Origin: Methylosinus sp. Sm6
GTDB lineage: Bacteria; Pseudomonadota; Alphaproteobacteria; Rhizobiales; Beijerinckiaceae
Assembly (NCBI RefSeq): GCF_019802345.1
Contig: NZ_JAINDZ010000008.1
Location: forward strand, 62,001 to 126,000
Direction: 5' to 3'
Length of the DNA: 64,000 bases
Part shown: positions 36,059-45,456 of the stretch, in pieces
Numbering within the stretch: the stretch's first letter is position 1
How the letters are laid out: the number at the start of each line of letters is the position of its first letter
The notes under the pieces: generated by a model
Told to the model about the DNA's origin: nothing
Databases searched by the model: none
Seen by the model: only the letters and a program-made list of their open reading frames with translations
Translations under genes and position numbers: made by a program

Positions 36059-36850
36059 TCACGCCGGTCCTTCGGGCGCGCCCTCCGGTCGATCGATCCG
36101 CCGCATCAGATAAATGTCCATGATCCACCCGTGGCGCGCGCGCGCTTCGGCGCGTTTCACGACGATTTCGTCGCAGACGGCCTCGAGCGGGCCGTGAACC
36201 AGGATCTGCGCCTCCATTCCGAGATAGGCGCCCCACCAGATCGCGAACTCGCCACGGAGAGTGCGGAATGCGCAGGCGCCGTCGAGGAAGACCGCAATGG
36301 TGTCGGCGTCCGCCGGCCATCCCCGCTCCGTGAGCTTTCGGCCTGTCGTGAGGAGCACCGGCTTCCCGATCTCGTTGAGCGGGATCCGGTGGGCGGCCGT
36401 CAGAGCCTGCAGCGCCGTGACGCCGGGAACGACTTCGATGGTCAAATCGAAGTCGCTCTCGAGCCGCTCGGCGATCCGCAAGGTGGAATCGAACAGGGAC
36501 GGATCGCCCCAGACCAGCAGCGCCGCCCGGCCGCCGTCCGGCAGGGCTTCGGCGATGCAATGTCGCCAGACCGCCGCGATGTCGTCGTGCCATTTCTCCA
36601 CCGCCACGCCGTAATCGGCCGCCGCGGCGTCGCGCGACGGCGTCCGGTAGGCGACGATCCGAGTCGCCGGATTCGTCAGAACGGTCGCGAGGATGCGACG
36701 CCGCACCTCGGCCAGCATGGCCTTTTCGGCCCCCTTGTCGGGCACGAGCACGAGGTCGGCGCGATTGATCGCGTCGACGCCCGCGAGCGTCAGATGCGCG
36801 GGACTCCCGGCGCCCATGCCGACGAGGAGCAGCTCGACGGAATTCTTCAT
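36059..36850 (-). CDS. cobF: Precorrin-6A synthase (deacetylating) CobF
   Basis: SAM-dependent tetrapyrrole methylase of 263 residues that methylates C1 of precorrin-5 and releases acetate, an aerobic-pathway-specific step. ELLLVGMGAGSPAHLTLAGV is the N-terminal methylase motif, VWGDPSLFDSTLRIAERL the GDP loop, and LTTGRKL occurs in the second half. The start overlaps the cobB stop by 4 bases. It is the last gene of the cobL-E-M-B-F run. Confidence 0.94.
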   Translation of the reverse strand: MKNSVELLLVGMGAGSPAHLTLAGVDAINRADLVLVPDKGAEKAMLAEVRRRILATVLTNPATRIVAYRTPSRDAAAADYGVAVEKWHDDIAAVWRHCIAEALPDGGRAALLVWGDPSLFDSTLRIAERLESDFDLTIEVVPGVTALQALTAAHRIPLNEIGKPVLLTTGRKLTERGWPADADTIAVFLDGACAFRTLRGEFAIWWGAYLGMEAQILVHGPLEAVCDEIVVKRAEARARHGWIMDIYLMRRIDRPEGAPEGPA

Positions 36851-38163
36851 CGCGCTTCCTCCGCGACGAGATGGAAGAAGGTCCCGCTCACCGCGCCGCG
36901 CCGCGAGCCGGTCTCGGGAACCGGCGCGCCCGCCGCATCGGTCATCGCGGCGAGAGCCTCGTCCGGCTGGGCGAGAACGGTGGCGTAGCGGAACTCGTGG
37001 CCTCGGACCACGGCGCCCGCGGCATGGCCCGGAATCGGCGCCTGAAGAGTCGCCCGGCGGTAGCCGAGGGTCAGGGACCGCGCGGCGAAGCTCGTCTCCA
37101 GGCCGAGCAGGCCGGTCATCTCGCGCCTGACGCCCTCGGCGTCCACGAGGCCGGCGCCGAGAACCATGTAGCCGCCGCATTCTCCATGGACCGGCCTGGT
37201 CGCGGCAAAGGCGGCGAGCCCGGCCCGGAACCGTTCCGCGGCGGCGAGCCGGCCGGCGTGCAGCTCCGGATAGCCGCCCGGAAGCCAGCAGAGTTCCGCC
37301 GTCGGGTCGGGCCCCTCGTCGGCGAGCGGCGAGAACGGCAGGATGGTCGCGCCGTCGGCGCGCCAGCCGGCGAGCACATGCGGATAGACGAAGGAAAAAG
37401 CGACGTCGCGCGCGAGCGCGATCCGCCCCGCCGGAGCGCGCGGGAGGCGACCGCCCGGCGCGAAGGCGCGCGTCATCGGGCGGGCGGCTTCGAGGATGGC
37501 GCCGAGGTCGAGATGGCGCTCGACGAGGTCGGCTACCCGCTCGATCATCGCCTCGAGATCGGCCCTCTCCACCGCCTGAACCAGTCCCAGATGGCGCTCG
37601 GCCGTGGCGACGCCGGCCGAGCGCGGCAGGGCGCCGAAGACGCGCAGACCCGCCTCGGCGAAGCCATCCCGCACGAGCGCTTCGTGGCGGGGGCTGGCGA
37701 CGCGGTTCAAGATGACTCCCGCGACGCGCACATCCGCGCGGAAATCCGCGAGCCCCTTGGCGGCCGCTGCGGCGGTCTGCGCCTGCCCGGCCGGATCGAC
37801 GACGAGAATGACCGGCCATCCTGTGCGGGCGGCGAGGTCGGCCGTCGCGCCCCTGCCCCACGCGCCGCATTCGGGCGCGCCGTCGAAGAGCCCCATGGAT
37901 CCTTCTGCGACGACCAAATGCGCGGTCGCCGCGTGGTCTAGGATGGCGCCGGCGAGTTCCGCCGGCATCGCCCAGCTGTCGACGTTGAACGCCGCTCCGC
38001 CGGCGGCGGCGGCGAGGAAAGCCGGGTCGATGTAATCGGGTCCGGACTTGAACGCCTGCACGACGAGGCCGCGGCGGCGGAAGGCGCGGGCAAGGCCGAG
38101 CGCGACGGTCGTCTTTCCGCCGCCCGACGCGAAGGCCGATATCAGGAGGCCGGGCGCCGTCAT
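36847..38163 (-). CDS. cobB: Hydrogenobyrinic acid a,c-diamide synthase CobB
   Basis: ATP- and glutamine-dependent amidation of the a and c side chains of the corrin ring, 438 residues. The N-terminal dethiobiotin-synthetase-like domain has [16 protein letters not shown] and [12 protein letters not shown]. The C-terminal class I glutamine amidotransferase domain has its Cys in [10 protein letters not shown] and a His near the end ([10 protein letters not shown]). Overlaps of 4 bases link it to cobM and cobF. Confidence 0.94.
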   Translation of the reverse strand: MTAPGLLISAFASGGGKTTVALGLARAFRRRGLVVQAFKSGPDYIDPAFLAAAAGGAAFNVDSWAMPAELAGAILDHAATAHLVVAEGSMGLFDGAPECGAWGRGATADLAARTGWPVILVVDPAGQAQTAAAAAKGLADFRADVRVAGVILNRVASPRHEALVRDGFAEAGLRVFGALPRSAGVATAERHLGLVQAVERADLEAMIERVADLVERHLDLGAILEAARPMTRAFAPGGRLPRAPAGRIALARDVAFSFVYPHVLAGWRADGATILPFSPLADEGPDPTAELCWLPGGYPELHAGRLAAAERFRAGLAAFAATRPVHGECGGYMVLGAGLVDAEGVRREMTGLLGLETSFAARSLTLGYRRATLQAPIPGHAAGAVVRGHEFRYATVLAQPDEALAAMTDAAGAPVPETGSRRGAVSGTFFHLVAEEAR

Positions 38164-38942
38164 GTCCCCTCCGGAAAGCGCGGCGAGGGCCCGAGGGGAC
38201 GGAAGCGTCGGTCATAGTCCGCGGCATAGAGGCGGCTGTCCGCGAAGTCGTGCGCGCCGAGCGTGCGGCCGACGAGGATCAGCGCGGTGCGCTCGGGATC
38301 GGCGCCGACGGCCTCCGCGAGGCGGCCGAGCGGCGCGCGGACGATGCGCTCGTCGAGCCCGCTCGCCCGCCAGACAACGGCGGCGGGACAATCGGGTCCA
38401 TAGTGCGGGAGCAGTTCGGCGACGACGCTGTCGAGGACATGGATGGAAAGATGGATGGCGAGCGTGGCGCCGGTCGCGGCGAAGGTGGCGAGCGCCTCCG
38501 CCTCGGGCACGGGCGAGGCGCGGCCGGAAGCTCTGGTCAGCACCACCGATTGCGCGAGCCCCGGCAGCGTCAGTTCAGCGCCGAGCGCGGCGGCGGCGGC
38601 GGCGAAGGACGGCACGCCCGGCGTCACGGTGTAGGGGACGCCGAGCGCCTCGAGCCTGCGGATCTGCTCGCCCATCGCCGACCAGACCGACAGGTCGCCC
38701 GAATGCAGCCGGGCGACATCCTCGCCCCGGGCGTCGGCGTCGACGATCACCGCCATGATCTCGTCGAGCGTTAGCGGCGCTGAATTGACGAGCCGCGCCC
38801 CGGGCGGCGCGAAAGCGAGGATCGCTTCCGGGATGAGCGAGCCGGCGTAGAGGCAGACCGGCGCCACCGAAATGATGTCGCGGCCGCGGAGCGTGAGCAG
38901 ATCGGACGCGCCGGGGCCGACGCCGACGAAGTGAACGGTCAT
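38160..38942 (-). CDS. cobM: Precorrin-4 C11-methyltransferase CobM
   Basis: SAM methylase of 260 residues with [18 protein letters not shown] at the N-terminus, [17 protein letters not shown] (the GD-x-S loop) and [17 protein letters not shown]. It converts precorrin-4 to precorrin-5. It overlaps cobE and cobB by 4 bases each. Confidence 0.95.
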   Translation of the reverse strand: MTVHFVGVGPGASDLLTLRGRDIISVAPVCLYAGSLIPEAILAFAPPGARLVNSAPLTLDEIMAVIVDADARGEDVARLHSGDLSVWSAMGEQIRRLEALGVPYTVTPGVPSFAAAAAALGAELTLPGLAQSVVLTRASGRASPVPEAEALATFAATGATLAIHLSIHVLDSVVAELLPHYGPDCPAAVVWRASGLDERIVRAPLGRLAEAVGADPERTALILVGRTLGAHDFADSRLYAADYDRRFRPLGPSPRFPEGT

Positions 38943-39313
38943 GGTCCTTCTCCTTCGGCGAGTGCGGCGACGGCCGTCCCATCGGGTGAAATGGCGCGCG
39001 GCGCGATCAGGCGCCCGCCGCGTCCGGCGACGATCAGCGCCGAGGCTTCGGCGATGCTGCGGCCGCCGTAGCGCGCCGGAATGCGGGGGCTCGTCGCGGC
39101 GCGGGTCTCGGCGGCGATGCGATCGAGGGGCGCGCCGACGACGGGCAGTCCGAGCTCTTCGGCGAGCGCGCGCATGGCCGGATGGCCGGCGAGGTCCGCG
39201 GCGGTCGCGAGCCGGTCGATGCGGTCCAATCGGCCGGACGCGGCCGCCTCCGCCGCGGCGCGAAGCGATCCCGGCGGCGCCGAGGCGCGAAAACCGAGGC
39301 CGAGGACCCTCAT
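38939..39313 (-). CDS. cobE: CobE (CbiG C-terminal-like protein)
   Basis: A 124-residue protein beginning [20 protein letters not shown]. It corresponds to the C-terminal domain of CbiG, as in the aerobic cob operons of Pseudomonas and rhizobia. Its exact step is not well defined; it may help channel precorrin intermediates. The start ATG overlaps the cobL stop (ATGA). Confidence 0.85.
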   Translation of the reverse strand: MRVLGLGFRASAPPGSLRAAAEAAASGRLDRIDRLATAADLAGHPAMRALAEELGLPVVGAPLDRIAAETRAATSPRIPARYGGRSIAEASALIVAGRGGRLIAPRAISPDGTAVAALAEGEGP

Positions 39314-40497
39314 CGCGTGAGGCTCCATTGCACGATCGGCCGCGCCGGCCGCCAGCCGCGAAAACGCCCGAGCGGCGCCGCCTCGGCGAGGTCGATGCGG
39401 ATCAGCCGCCCGCCGTGGCGGGCCGACATTCCGACGAGCAGCGCTTCGGTCTCGATCGTCACCGCATTGGCGACGAGGCGGCCGCCCCGGGGCAGACGAG
39501 CAACGATCCGCGCGATGAGATCGGCGTTCGCGCCGCCGCCGAGGAAGACGGCGTCCGGCCGTTCGAGCGCGTCGAGCGCCTCCTCGGATCGGCTGTCGAT
39601 GACGATCGCACTCCCGGACAGGCCGAAGGCCGCAAGGTTCCGGCGCGCCATCTCCGCGCGGTCGGGGCGAAGCTCGACCGCCGTCGCCCGGCCGCCGGCG
39701 AGGAGCCATTCGATCGCGACCGATCCGGAGCCCGCGCCGAGATCCCACAAATGCTCCCCCGGCCGCGGCGCCAAAGCCGCGAGCGTCAGGGCGCGGATCG
39801 GGGCCTTGGTGATCTGGCCGTCGGTCTCGAAGAGGTCGTCCGGGCGGCCGGCGACGGCGGAGAGCCCCGCCGCTCCCTCGACCGCAATGGCGAGCGACAA
39901 GGGCGCCGCAACGTCGTTGGGGACGGCGTCCACGGCGATCATGGCTCTGATCCGCTCCCGCGGGCCACCGAGAGCTTCGAGCACATGCACCACGGAGCGG
40001 CCATAGCCTCGTGCGGTCAGAAAGGCCAGAAAGCGCGCCGCCGCCGCCGCGTCGCGGATGAGGACGAGCAGGCGCGCGCCGCGGCGAAGGTGAGGAATCG
40101 CCGTCTCGAACGGGGAGGCGTGGAGTCCGAGCGCGCGGATCGCTTCAACGCGCCAGCCGAGCCTCGCGGCGGCGAGCGCGAGAGTCGACGGCGCGGGGTG
40201 AGCGCGCCAGTCACGCGGGTTCAGGCGCTCGGCGAGAATGCTTCCGACTCCGAACCAGAAGGGATCGCCGGAGGCCAGGACGACGGTGCGGGCCGGCCGC
40301 GCGGCGAGGACCCCCGCCACATCGAAGGGAACGGGCCATGTCCGTCCGCGCGCGGCCCCTATCCCCGCGAGCGCGAGGTGACGGGCGCCGCCGAAGACCA
40401 GCTCGGCGCGGTCGAGCGCGTCTCGACTTGCCGAGGAGAGCCCGCTCGCGCCATCTTCGCCGAGCCCCACGATGGTGAGCCAGGGATCAGACGTCAT
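39310..40497 (-). CDS. cobL: Precorrin-6Y C5,15-methyltransferase (decarboxylating) CobL
   Basis: A 395-residue two-domain enzyme. The N-terminal CbiE-like methylase (about 1-200) has [10 protein letters not shown] and [15 protein letters not shown]; the C-terminal CbiT-like domain has [16 protein letters not shown] for SAM. It methylates C5 and C15 and decarboxylates the acetate chain. A GGAGG lies 6 bases before ATG 40497; the ATG at 40503 is too close to it. The start codon overlaps the divergent cobK start by two bases. Confidence 0.94.
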   Translation of the reverse strand: MTSDPWLTIVGLGEDGASGLSSASRDALDRAELVFGGARHLALAGIGAARGRTWPVPFDVAGVLAARPARTVVLASGDPFWFGVGSILAERLNPRDWRAHPAPSTLALAAARLGWRVEAIRALGLHASPFETAIPHLRRGARLLVLIRDAAAAARFLAFLTARGYGRSVVHVLEALGGPRERIRAMIAVDAVPNDVAAPLSLAIAVEGAAGLSAVAGRPDDLFETDGQITKAPIRALTLAALAPRPGEHLWDLGAGSGSVAIEWLLAGGRATAVELRPDRAEMARRNLAAFGLSGSAIVIDSRSEEALDALERPDAVFLGGGANADLIARIVARLPRGGRLVANAVTIETEALLVGMSARHGGRLIRIDLAEAAPLGRFRGWRPARPIVQWSLTR

Positions 40498-41239
40498 GCG
40501 CATCCTCCTCCTCGGCGGCACGGCCGAGGCCGGCGCCATCGCCACCGCGCTCGCCGCCGCCGGCCTCGACGCCGTCTATTCCTATGCCGGACGAACGGCC
40601 TCGCCGAAGGCGCAGCCGCTGCCGACCCGCATCGGCGGATTCGGCGGCGCGGACGGCCTCGCCGCTTATCTCCGCACGGAGCGGATCACGCATGTCGTCG
40701 ACGCCACCCACCCTTTTGCCGCCGGGATCAGCCGCAATGCGGCGGCCGCCGCCGCGGCGTCCGGCGTCGATCTCATCGCAGTGGAGCGGCCGGCCTGGAC
40801 ACCTGTCGCGGGCGACCGCTGGATCGAGGTCCCCTCGATCGAGGCCGCCGTCGCGGCTCTGCCGGAGGCGCGCGCTTCTGTCTTCCTCGCCATAGGACGG
40901 CAGTCGCTGGGAGCCTTCGCCGTAAAGCCACAGCACAGCTATCTGCTGCGCCTCGTCGATCCCATGGAGATCCTGCCGCTGCCCGACGCCATCGCCGTGG
41001 TCGATCGCGGGCCGTTCACGGAGTCGGGCGACCGGGCGCTGATGGAACGGCACGGCGTCGCCCTCGTCGTGGCCAAGAACGCCGGCGGCGTGGCGGCGGC
41101 GGCGAAGCTCTCCGCCGCCCGCGCGCTCGGCCTGCCGGTGGTCATGATCGGCCGCCCGGCCGTTCCCCCGCGAAAGGTCGCGCCCGATGTGGCCAGCCTC
41201 ATGGAGGCCCTTCGTCATGGCGCCGATCTCGGCGTGTAG
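40496..41239 (+). CDS. cobK: Precorrin-6A reductase CobK
   Basis: NADPH-dependent reductase of 247 residues starting [20 protein letters not shown], with the conserved DATHPFAAGISRNAAAA and VAKNAGG segments. It is the only cob gene here on the plus strand. Its start overlaps the cobL start by two bases, and its last 25 bases overlap the convergent cobJ, so it is embedded head-on in the minus-strand cob cluster. ATG 40472 is an alternative start but lies inside cobL. Confidence 0.93.
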   Translation: MRILLLGGTAEAGAIATALAAAGLDAVYSYAGRTASPKAQPLPTRIGGFGGADGLAAYLRTERITHVVDATHPFAAGISRNAAAAAAASGVDLIAVERPAWTPVAGDRWIEVPSIEAAVAALPEARASVFLAIGRQSLGAFAVKPQHSYLLRLVDPMEILPLPDAIAVVDRGPFTESGDRALMERHGVALVVAKNAGGVAAAAKLSAARALGLPVVMIGRPAVPPRKVAPDVASLMEALRHGADLGV

Positions 41240-41949
41240 ACGAAGCGCCCGACGCGGCGGGTCTGCGAATTGCCGATGAGGACGATCGTCCGCATATCCG
41301 CCATTTCCGGGCGCGCCTCGGCGAGCGTGGTCGTGGCGATCGTCTCTTCGGGGGTCGTCACGGCCCGAGCGAAGACGACGAGCCGCTCCCCGCCGCAGCT
41401 CTCCCGAAGAATGGCCAGAACTCGCCCGAAACCATCCGACCGCGCCGCAGAGCGGGGATTGTAGAGCGCGAGCGCGAAATCGGCGCCCGCCGCGGCCCTG
41501 AGGCGCGCCTCGACCAGCGCGAAGGGCTTCAGATTGTCGGAGAGGTTGATCGCGCAAAAATCATGGCCGAGCGGCGCGCCGATGCGGGCCGCGGCCGCCA
41601 GCATCGCCGTCACGCCGGGCAGGACCGCAATGTCGAGCGAGTCGGGATCGGGGATCTCTTCCAGGGCTTCGAACACGGCCGCCGCCATCGCGAAGACGCC
41701 GGGATCGCCCGAAGACACGACCACGACCCGGCGTCCCGACGCCGCCAGCGCGATCGCTCGGCGGGCGCGGCCGAGCTCCTCGCGATTGTCGGAGGCGTGG
41801 ACGACGAGTCCCGGCCGCGCCGGCGCCCGCGCGGCATAGGGGCCGTAGCCGACGACGTCGGTCGCCTCGGCGAGCGCGGCCGAAACCTCCGGCGTGATCT
41901 GGTCGGGCGAGCCCGGCCCGAGGCCGACGACGGTGAGGCGGCCGGTCAT
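41215..41949 (-). CDS. cobJ: Precorrin-3B C17-methyltransferase CobJ
   Basis: SAM methylase causing ring contraction, 244 residues: LTVVGLGPGSPDQITPEV, YGPYAAR, VVSSGDPGVFAMAAAVFEAL and the CAINLSDNLKPF block specific to CobJ/CbiH. The start overlaps the cobI stop by 4 bases. Its 3' end overlaps the opposite-strand cobK by 25 bases. Confidence 0.95.
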   Translation of the reverse strand: MTGRLTVVGLGPGSPDQITPEVSAALAEATDVVGYGPYAARAPARPGLVVHASDNREELGRARRAIALAASGRRVVVVSSGDPGVFAMAAAVFEALEEIPDPDSLDIAVLPGVTAMLAAAARIGAPLGHDFCAINLSDNLKPFALVEARLRAAAGADFALALYNPRSAARSDGFGRVLAILRESCGGERLVVFARAVTTPEETIATTTLAEARPEMADMRTIVLIGNSQTRRVGRFVYTPRSAP

Positions 41950-42677
41950 TTCGGCCGTTCCGGGCGGCGCTCCTCGCCATGGACGATCACCGTCGCGAAA
42001 TACGGGCAATCGTCGTCGCCGACCTCGGCGAGGCGGGCGACGCGCTCGCCGGGCATGGCGCCGTGAATGACGAGCCATGCGCGCTCCAGCCGGCCGGCGC
42101 GCCGCAGCGCGCGCCTGACACGGGCGAGATTGCGGCCGGTCTTCATGACCACCAGCGCATCGGCCGCCGTCATGTGGCGGACGAGGTCGTCCTCGTCCAG
42201 CGTGCCGGGGAGGACGGTCATCACATCGTCGGCCCAGGTGATCGAGACGCCCGTCGCCGTCCAGCAGCCCGCCATGCCGGGAATGCCCGGAATGATCTCG
42301 ATTTCCACTCTCCCCTGCAGGCGCGTGTGGAGATGCATGAACGAGCCGTAGAAAAAGGGATCGCCTTCGCAGAGCACGACGACGTCGCCCGTCTTCGCGA
42401 GCGCCACGAGCCGTTCAGCCCAGTCGTCGTAGAACCGCGCGAGCAGGGATTTGTAGTCCGCCCCGCCAGAGGGCAGCTCGGTGGTGACGGGATATTCCAT
42501 CGCATGCTCGACCACATCCGGCGCGAGCAGGCCTTCGACGATCCGCCGCGCCTGTCCGGGCCGACCCGCCTTGCGGAAAAAAGCGAGCTGGCGCGCGCCG
42601 CGCACCGCCCGGTCGGCTTTCACACTGAGAAGCTCGGGATCGCCGGGGCCGAGCCCGGCGCAAATGATGCGGCCCAT
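41946..42677 (-). CDS. cobI: Precorrin-2 C20-methyltransferase CobI
   Basis: A 243-residue SAM methylase, the first committed cobalamin methylation after precorrin-2. GRIICAGLGPGDPELLSVKA and VVLCEGDPFFYGSFMHL are the family motifs, with EIIPGIPGMAGCW after the second. Its ATG shares one base with the cobH stop (TGATG). It overlaps cobJ by 4 bases. Confidence 0.95.
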   Translation of the reverse strand: MGRIICAGLGPGDPELLSVKADRAVRGARQLAFFRKAGRPGQARRIVEGLLAPDVVEHAMEYPVTTELPSGGADYKSLLARFYDDWAERLVALAKTGDVVVLCEGDPFFYGSFMHLHTRLQGRVEIEIIPGIPGMAGCWTATGVSITWADDVMTVLPGTLDEDDLVRHMTAADALVVMKTGRNLARVRRALRRAGRLERAWLVIHGAMPGERVARLAEVGDDDCPYFATVIVHGEERRPERPK

Positions 42678-43306
42678 CACATCTCGCTCCGGCTGGCGAG
42701 CGCGTTGAGCGCCGCGACGGCGATCGCCGAGCCGCCGAGACGGCCGAGCACGGCGAGCGCCGGCGCCGGCGGCGCGGCCATCAGCTCGTTCTTGGATTCG
42801 GCCGCTCCGACGAAGCCGACCGGGCAGCCGATGATGGCCGCCGGCCGCGGCGCGCCCGGCTCGGCGAGAATGTCGAGGAGGCGGAAGAGCGCCGTCGGGG
42901 CGTTGCCGATGGCGACCACGGCGCCCGCGAGACGGGGACGCCACAGCTCCACCGCGGCCGCCGAGCGGGTGTCGCCGAGCCGGGCGGCGAGTTCCGGCAC
43001 GGTCGGATCGGCGAGAGCGCAGAGGATCTCGTTGCGGGCCGGCAGGCGCGCCCGAGTGACCCCTTCGGCCACCATGCGCGCGTCGCACAATATCGGCGCG
43101 CCCGCCTCTAGCGCGCCGCGGGCCGCGGCGACGAAGCCCGAGGAAAAGCGGACGCCGGCTTCGAGACCGATGAGCCCGGCGGCGTGAATCATCCGGACGA
43201 CGATCGGCTCCTCCTCCACGGAAAAGCGGGCGAGATCGGCTTCGGAGCGGATGATGGCGAAGGAGCGGCGGTAGATCGCCGCGCCGTCGGTTTCGTAGCG
43301 CTTCAC
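42677..43306 (-). CDS. cobH: Precorrin-8X methylmutase CobH
   Basis: A 209-residue mutase that moves the C11 methyl to C12, giving hydrogenobyrinic acid. YETDGAAIYRRSFAIIRSEAD is the N-terminal family motif, VVRMIHAAG holds the catalytic His, and IGCPVGFVGAAESKNEL is the strongest C-terminal block. It overlaps cobG by 4 bases and touches cobI by one. Confidence 0.95.
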   Translation of the reverse strand: MKRYETDGAAIYRRSFAIIRSEADLARFSVEEEPIVVRMIHAAGLIGLEAGVRFSSGFVAAARGALEAGAPILCDARMVAEGVTRARLPARNEILCALADPTVPELAARLGDTRSAAAVELWRPRLAGAVVAIGNAPTALFRLLDILAEPGAPRPAAIIGCPVGFVGAAESKNELMAAPPAPALAVLGRLGGSAIAVAALNALASRSEM

Positions 43307-44478
43307 GCGAGCGCCTCCCGGAACAGCGCGCCATCGGCGAGATCGGCCGGCCGCAGATCGCGGACGCGCGGCGCGTCGGCCGCCGCGCCGCGCGCGACGA
43401 GGTCATAGCCGCGCGGCGTCGCGACGATGGTGAGATCGGCGGGCGCCGCATGGGCGCAGCCCTTCGGGCAGCCGGCGACGTGAAGATGCGAGCCCGCCGG
43501 GACGGCCGGCGCCAACGCGCGGGCGAGGTCCCTCGTGGAGCCTGCGGCCTGCGGGCAAAAGGGCGCGCCGGAACAAGCGCTCACCTGCGTCAAGGGATCA
43601 GCCGCGAGCAGGACGCCGTCGAGCGGCGGCGGCGCGAGGCTCGTCTCCACCGCGAGCATCCGCCAGGGCGTGACGCGGACATCGCCCAGACGGCCCAGCG
43701 CCAGCAGCGCCGCCGCCGGCGCCGCGCCGAACGGGAAGCCGACGAGATGGCCGCCCGGGATCGGCCCGGGCGTGGGAGCGGCGGCGGAGGGCGCGGGCTC
43801 GGCCTGTTCCGGGCCGACGGGCGGCCGCCTGCGACGGACGAGCGCCGCCATGCGTCCACGGCCCGCGCGGACGCCGCCGGCCGACAAGAACCAGCGCGCG
43901 AGATCGACCGCCGCGCCGGCCGCCGCATCCGCTCGGACAGGGCGGCCGGTCCCGGCGCCATCCGCGCGCAGGATGATCCCGCCGTCGGCGGCGCGCTCGA
44001 TGCGGATATCGGCCGGCGTCTCGGCGAGGAGCCGGACCCGCCCCGTGTCCACGGCGAAGCCGAACTTTGCCGGAAGCGTCGGGAGATCGGCGAGCGCCGC
44101 GGTCAGCGCGGCGGCAATCCGCGCCGTCTCCCCCGCCTCGTCCGGGAACGGCGTCACGATGACGTTGCGGCGCCGCTCGGCGCTCTCGTCGGGATCGACG
44201 AGGCCGTGTCGGTCGAGCTCGGCGAGAAGGGCGGGGTGATCGGCTGCGGCGACGCCGCGGATTTGCAGATTGGCTCGGTTGGTGAGTTGGACCTCACCAT
44301 CGCCGAACCGTTGCGCGGCGGACGCGACCGCGATGAGCTGGCCGCCGGCGATCCGCCCCAGCCGCGGCCTGACGCGCACGACGAGGCCGTCGCCGGAGAC
44401 CATGGGCCGCAAGGCGCCCGGGCACCAGCCGCGGAGCTGCGGCGCTTTTGCTCGCTCGTCCGAACATGCATGGCGCAA
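43303..44478 (-). CDS. cobG: Precorrin-3B synthase (O2-dependent) CobG
   Basis: Monooxygenase that uses O2 to hydroxylate precorrin-3A, marking the aerobic pathway; sulfite-reductase-like, 391 residues. RGWCPGALRPMVSGDGLVVRVRP is the conserved N-terminus, and CSGAPFCPQAAG with CPKGCAH holds the four Cys for the 4Fe-4S cluster. The frame is open to 44619, but that would enter the riboswitch. A TTG at 44478 has GAGGAGG six bases before it and begins shortly before the conserved part, so it is the preferred start. It leads cobGHIJ. Confidence 0.88.
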   Translation of the reverse strand: MRHACSDERAKAPQLRGWCPGALRPMVSGDGLVVRVRPRLGRIAGGQLIAVASAAQRFGDGEVQLTNRANLQIRGVAAADHPALLAELDRHGLVDPDESAERRRNVIVTPFPDEAGETARIAAALTAALADLPTLPAKFGFAVDTGRVRLLAETPADIRIERAADGGIILRADGAGTGRPVRADAAAGAAVDLARWFLSAGGVRAGRGRMAALVRRRRPPVGPEQAEPAPSAAAPTPGPIPGGHLVGFPFGAAPAAALLALGRLGDVRVTPWRMLAVETSLAPPPLDGVLLAADPLTQVSACSGAPFCPQAAGSTRDLARALAPAVPAGSHLHVAGCPKGCAHAAPADLTIVATPRGYDLVARGAAADAPRVRDLRPADLADGALFREALA

Positions 44479-44595
44479 AGCCGGCCCTCCTCTGATGAGG
44501 CGGCCAGCCGAAGCCGGCGCGTCGTCGACCTCGATGAGAAGGCGAACGGGAGCCGGCTCGATCGGTTGCGGCGCGCCCCGTCCGCCCGTCGTCTT

Positions 44596-44786
44596 GCGCT
44601 GGCAGGTCTCCCGGCTCACGGATCTGGGGATCGCAATCCACCTCGGCCCTCCACCTTCCCAGCCTTGTCGGCCAGTGGCGTCGGAGGGCCTCTCCGTTCA
44701 CGGTCGCGGGGGCGGCTGCGTTCGGGCTGCTTTTCGGGCGGCCCGCCGCATTCCCTCTTCGCCTGTCGCAAGACAGGAACCAGCGC
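44596..44786 (-). promoter_or_regulatory. Cobalamin riboswitch (long form) upstream of cobG
   Basis: P1 is formed by GCGCTGG (44596-44602) and CCAGCGC (44780-44786). Read on the minus strand the aptamer continues with a CCTGTC..GACAGG hairpin, GAGGGAATGCGG, GAACGCAGCCGCCCCCGCGA, GCCACTGG, GGCTGGGAAGG, and ends GAGCCGGGAGACCTGCC. These are the diagnostic parts of a class I cobalamin riboswitch. It lies about 117 bases before the TTG start of cobG and should shut the operon off when cobalamin is abundant. Confidence 0.95.
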
Positions 44787-44855
44787 CGGCCGAGTAGGCG
44801 CACCCGAACGCGCCGCTGTCAAGACAGGCCCGCCAGCCTGTCGATAGCACATGAT

Positions 44856-45006
44856 ATGTCCCTCGATCTCGCGCCCGCGCTATTGGGAATGCGCCTCGAG
44901 CCCTTTATCGCGGCCACCGCGATCGGCATCTTGCCCGGCACATTGGTTTATACGGCGTTCGGAGCAAGGCTCGGAGACATATTCGACGCCGGCGCTGCGC
45001 TCATCG
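44856..45006 (+). pseudogene. Remnant of a TVP38/TMEM64 (DedA-like) membrane protein gene
   Basis: The frame LLGMRLEPFIAATAIGILPG, continuing through an FGARLGDIFDAG segment, resembles the C-terminal third of TVP38/TMEM64 (SNARE-associated) proteins. The preceding four-fifths of such a gene is missing; the cobG riboswitch begins just upstream. After about 45006 the reading frame no longer matches the family and an AhpD-like segment takes over in a different frame. I read this as a deletion remnant. Confidence 0.6.
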
Positions 45007-45240
45007 GCGACCGTGCGCGTCTCTCAAATCAACCAATGCGCCTTTTGCGTCGACATCAACTCTGCGACGCTGGCGAAGCGCGGCGTCGCGATGGAGAAGA
45101 TCGACGCGCTCGCGAATTGGCGCGATAGCCCGCTGTTCGCTGCGGACGAGCGGCTCGCGTTGGAATATGCCGAGGCGACGACATTGACGGAGCCCGGCGT
45201 GAGCGACGGCTTGCGCGCCAGATTATCTGTCCTCGAAATT
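45007..45240 (+). pseudogene. Remnant of a carboxymuconolactone decarboxylase/AhpD-like gene
   Basis: In frame with 45007 the translation VRVSQINQCAFCVDINSATL and then ALANWRDSPLFAADERLALE plus YAEATTL match the CMD/AhpD family from its CxxC motif onward. The N-terminal half is missing, and the usual DxH after CxxC reads DIN, so the proton-relay His is lost. No start codon with a ribosome site precedes it. The frame runs on to 45357 as meaningless sequence. It is fused to the TVP38 fragment, marking a scar in the chromosome. Confidence 0.65.
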
Positions 45241-45456
45241 CAATGCGGCGTCTCGCCGCCGTCGCCCGAATCGCGCCGGACGGCGGCGCGCGTCGACAAT
45301 GAGGTTGACGACGCGCCGGCGCCGATCGAGAATTTCCGAGGAACTGTCGTGGCCTAACGCATCGCAGAATAACTTCTGCGTGCGTTTCCAGCGAAATTCA
45401 ATCAATGAAGCGCGCGCGTCCTGCGGCGCCTGCCAACCGAATCGAGGGCGGCGTCG

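Noticed and set aside
38941-42066. Long plus-strand open frame (about 1,040 codons) opposite cobE, cobL and cobJ.
   Set aside because: It is antisense to several well-supported cob genes and crosses cobK in another frame. Composition is that of a shadow; no start site or motifs.
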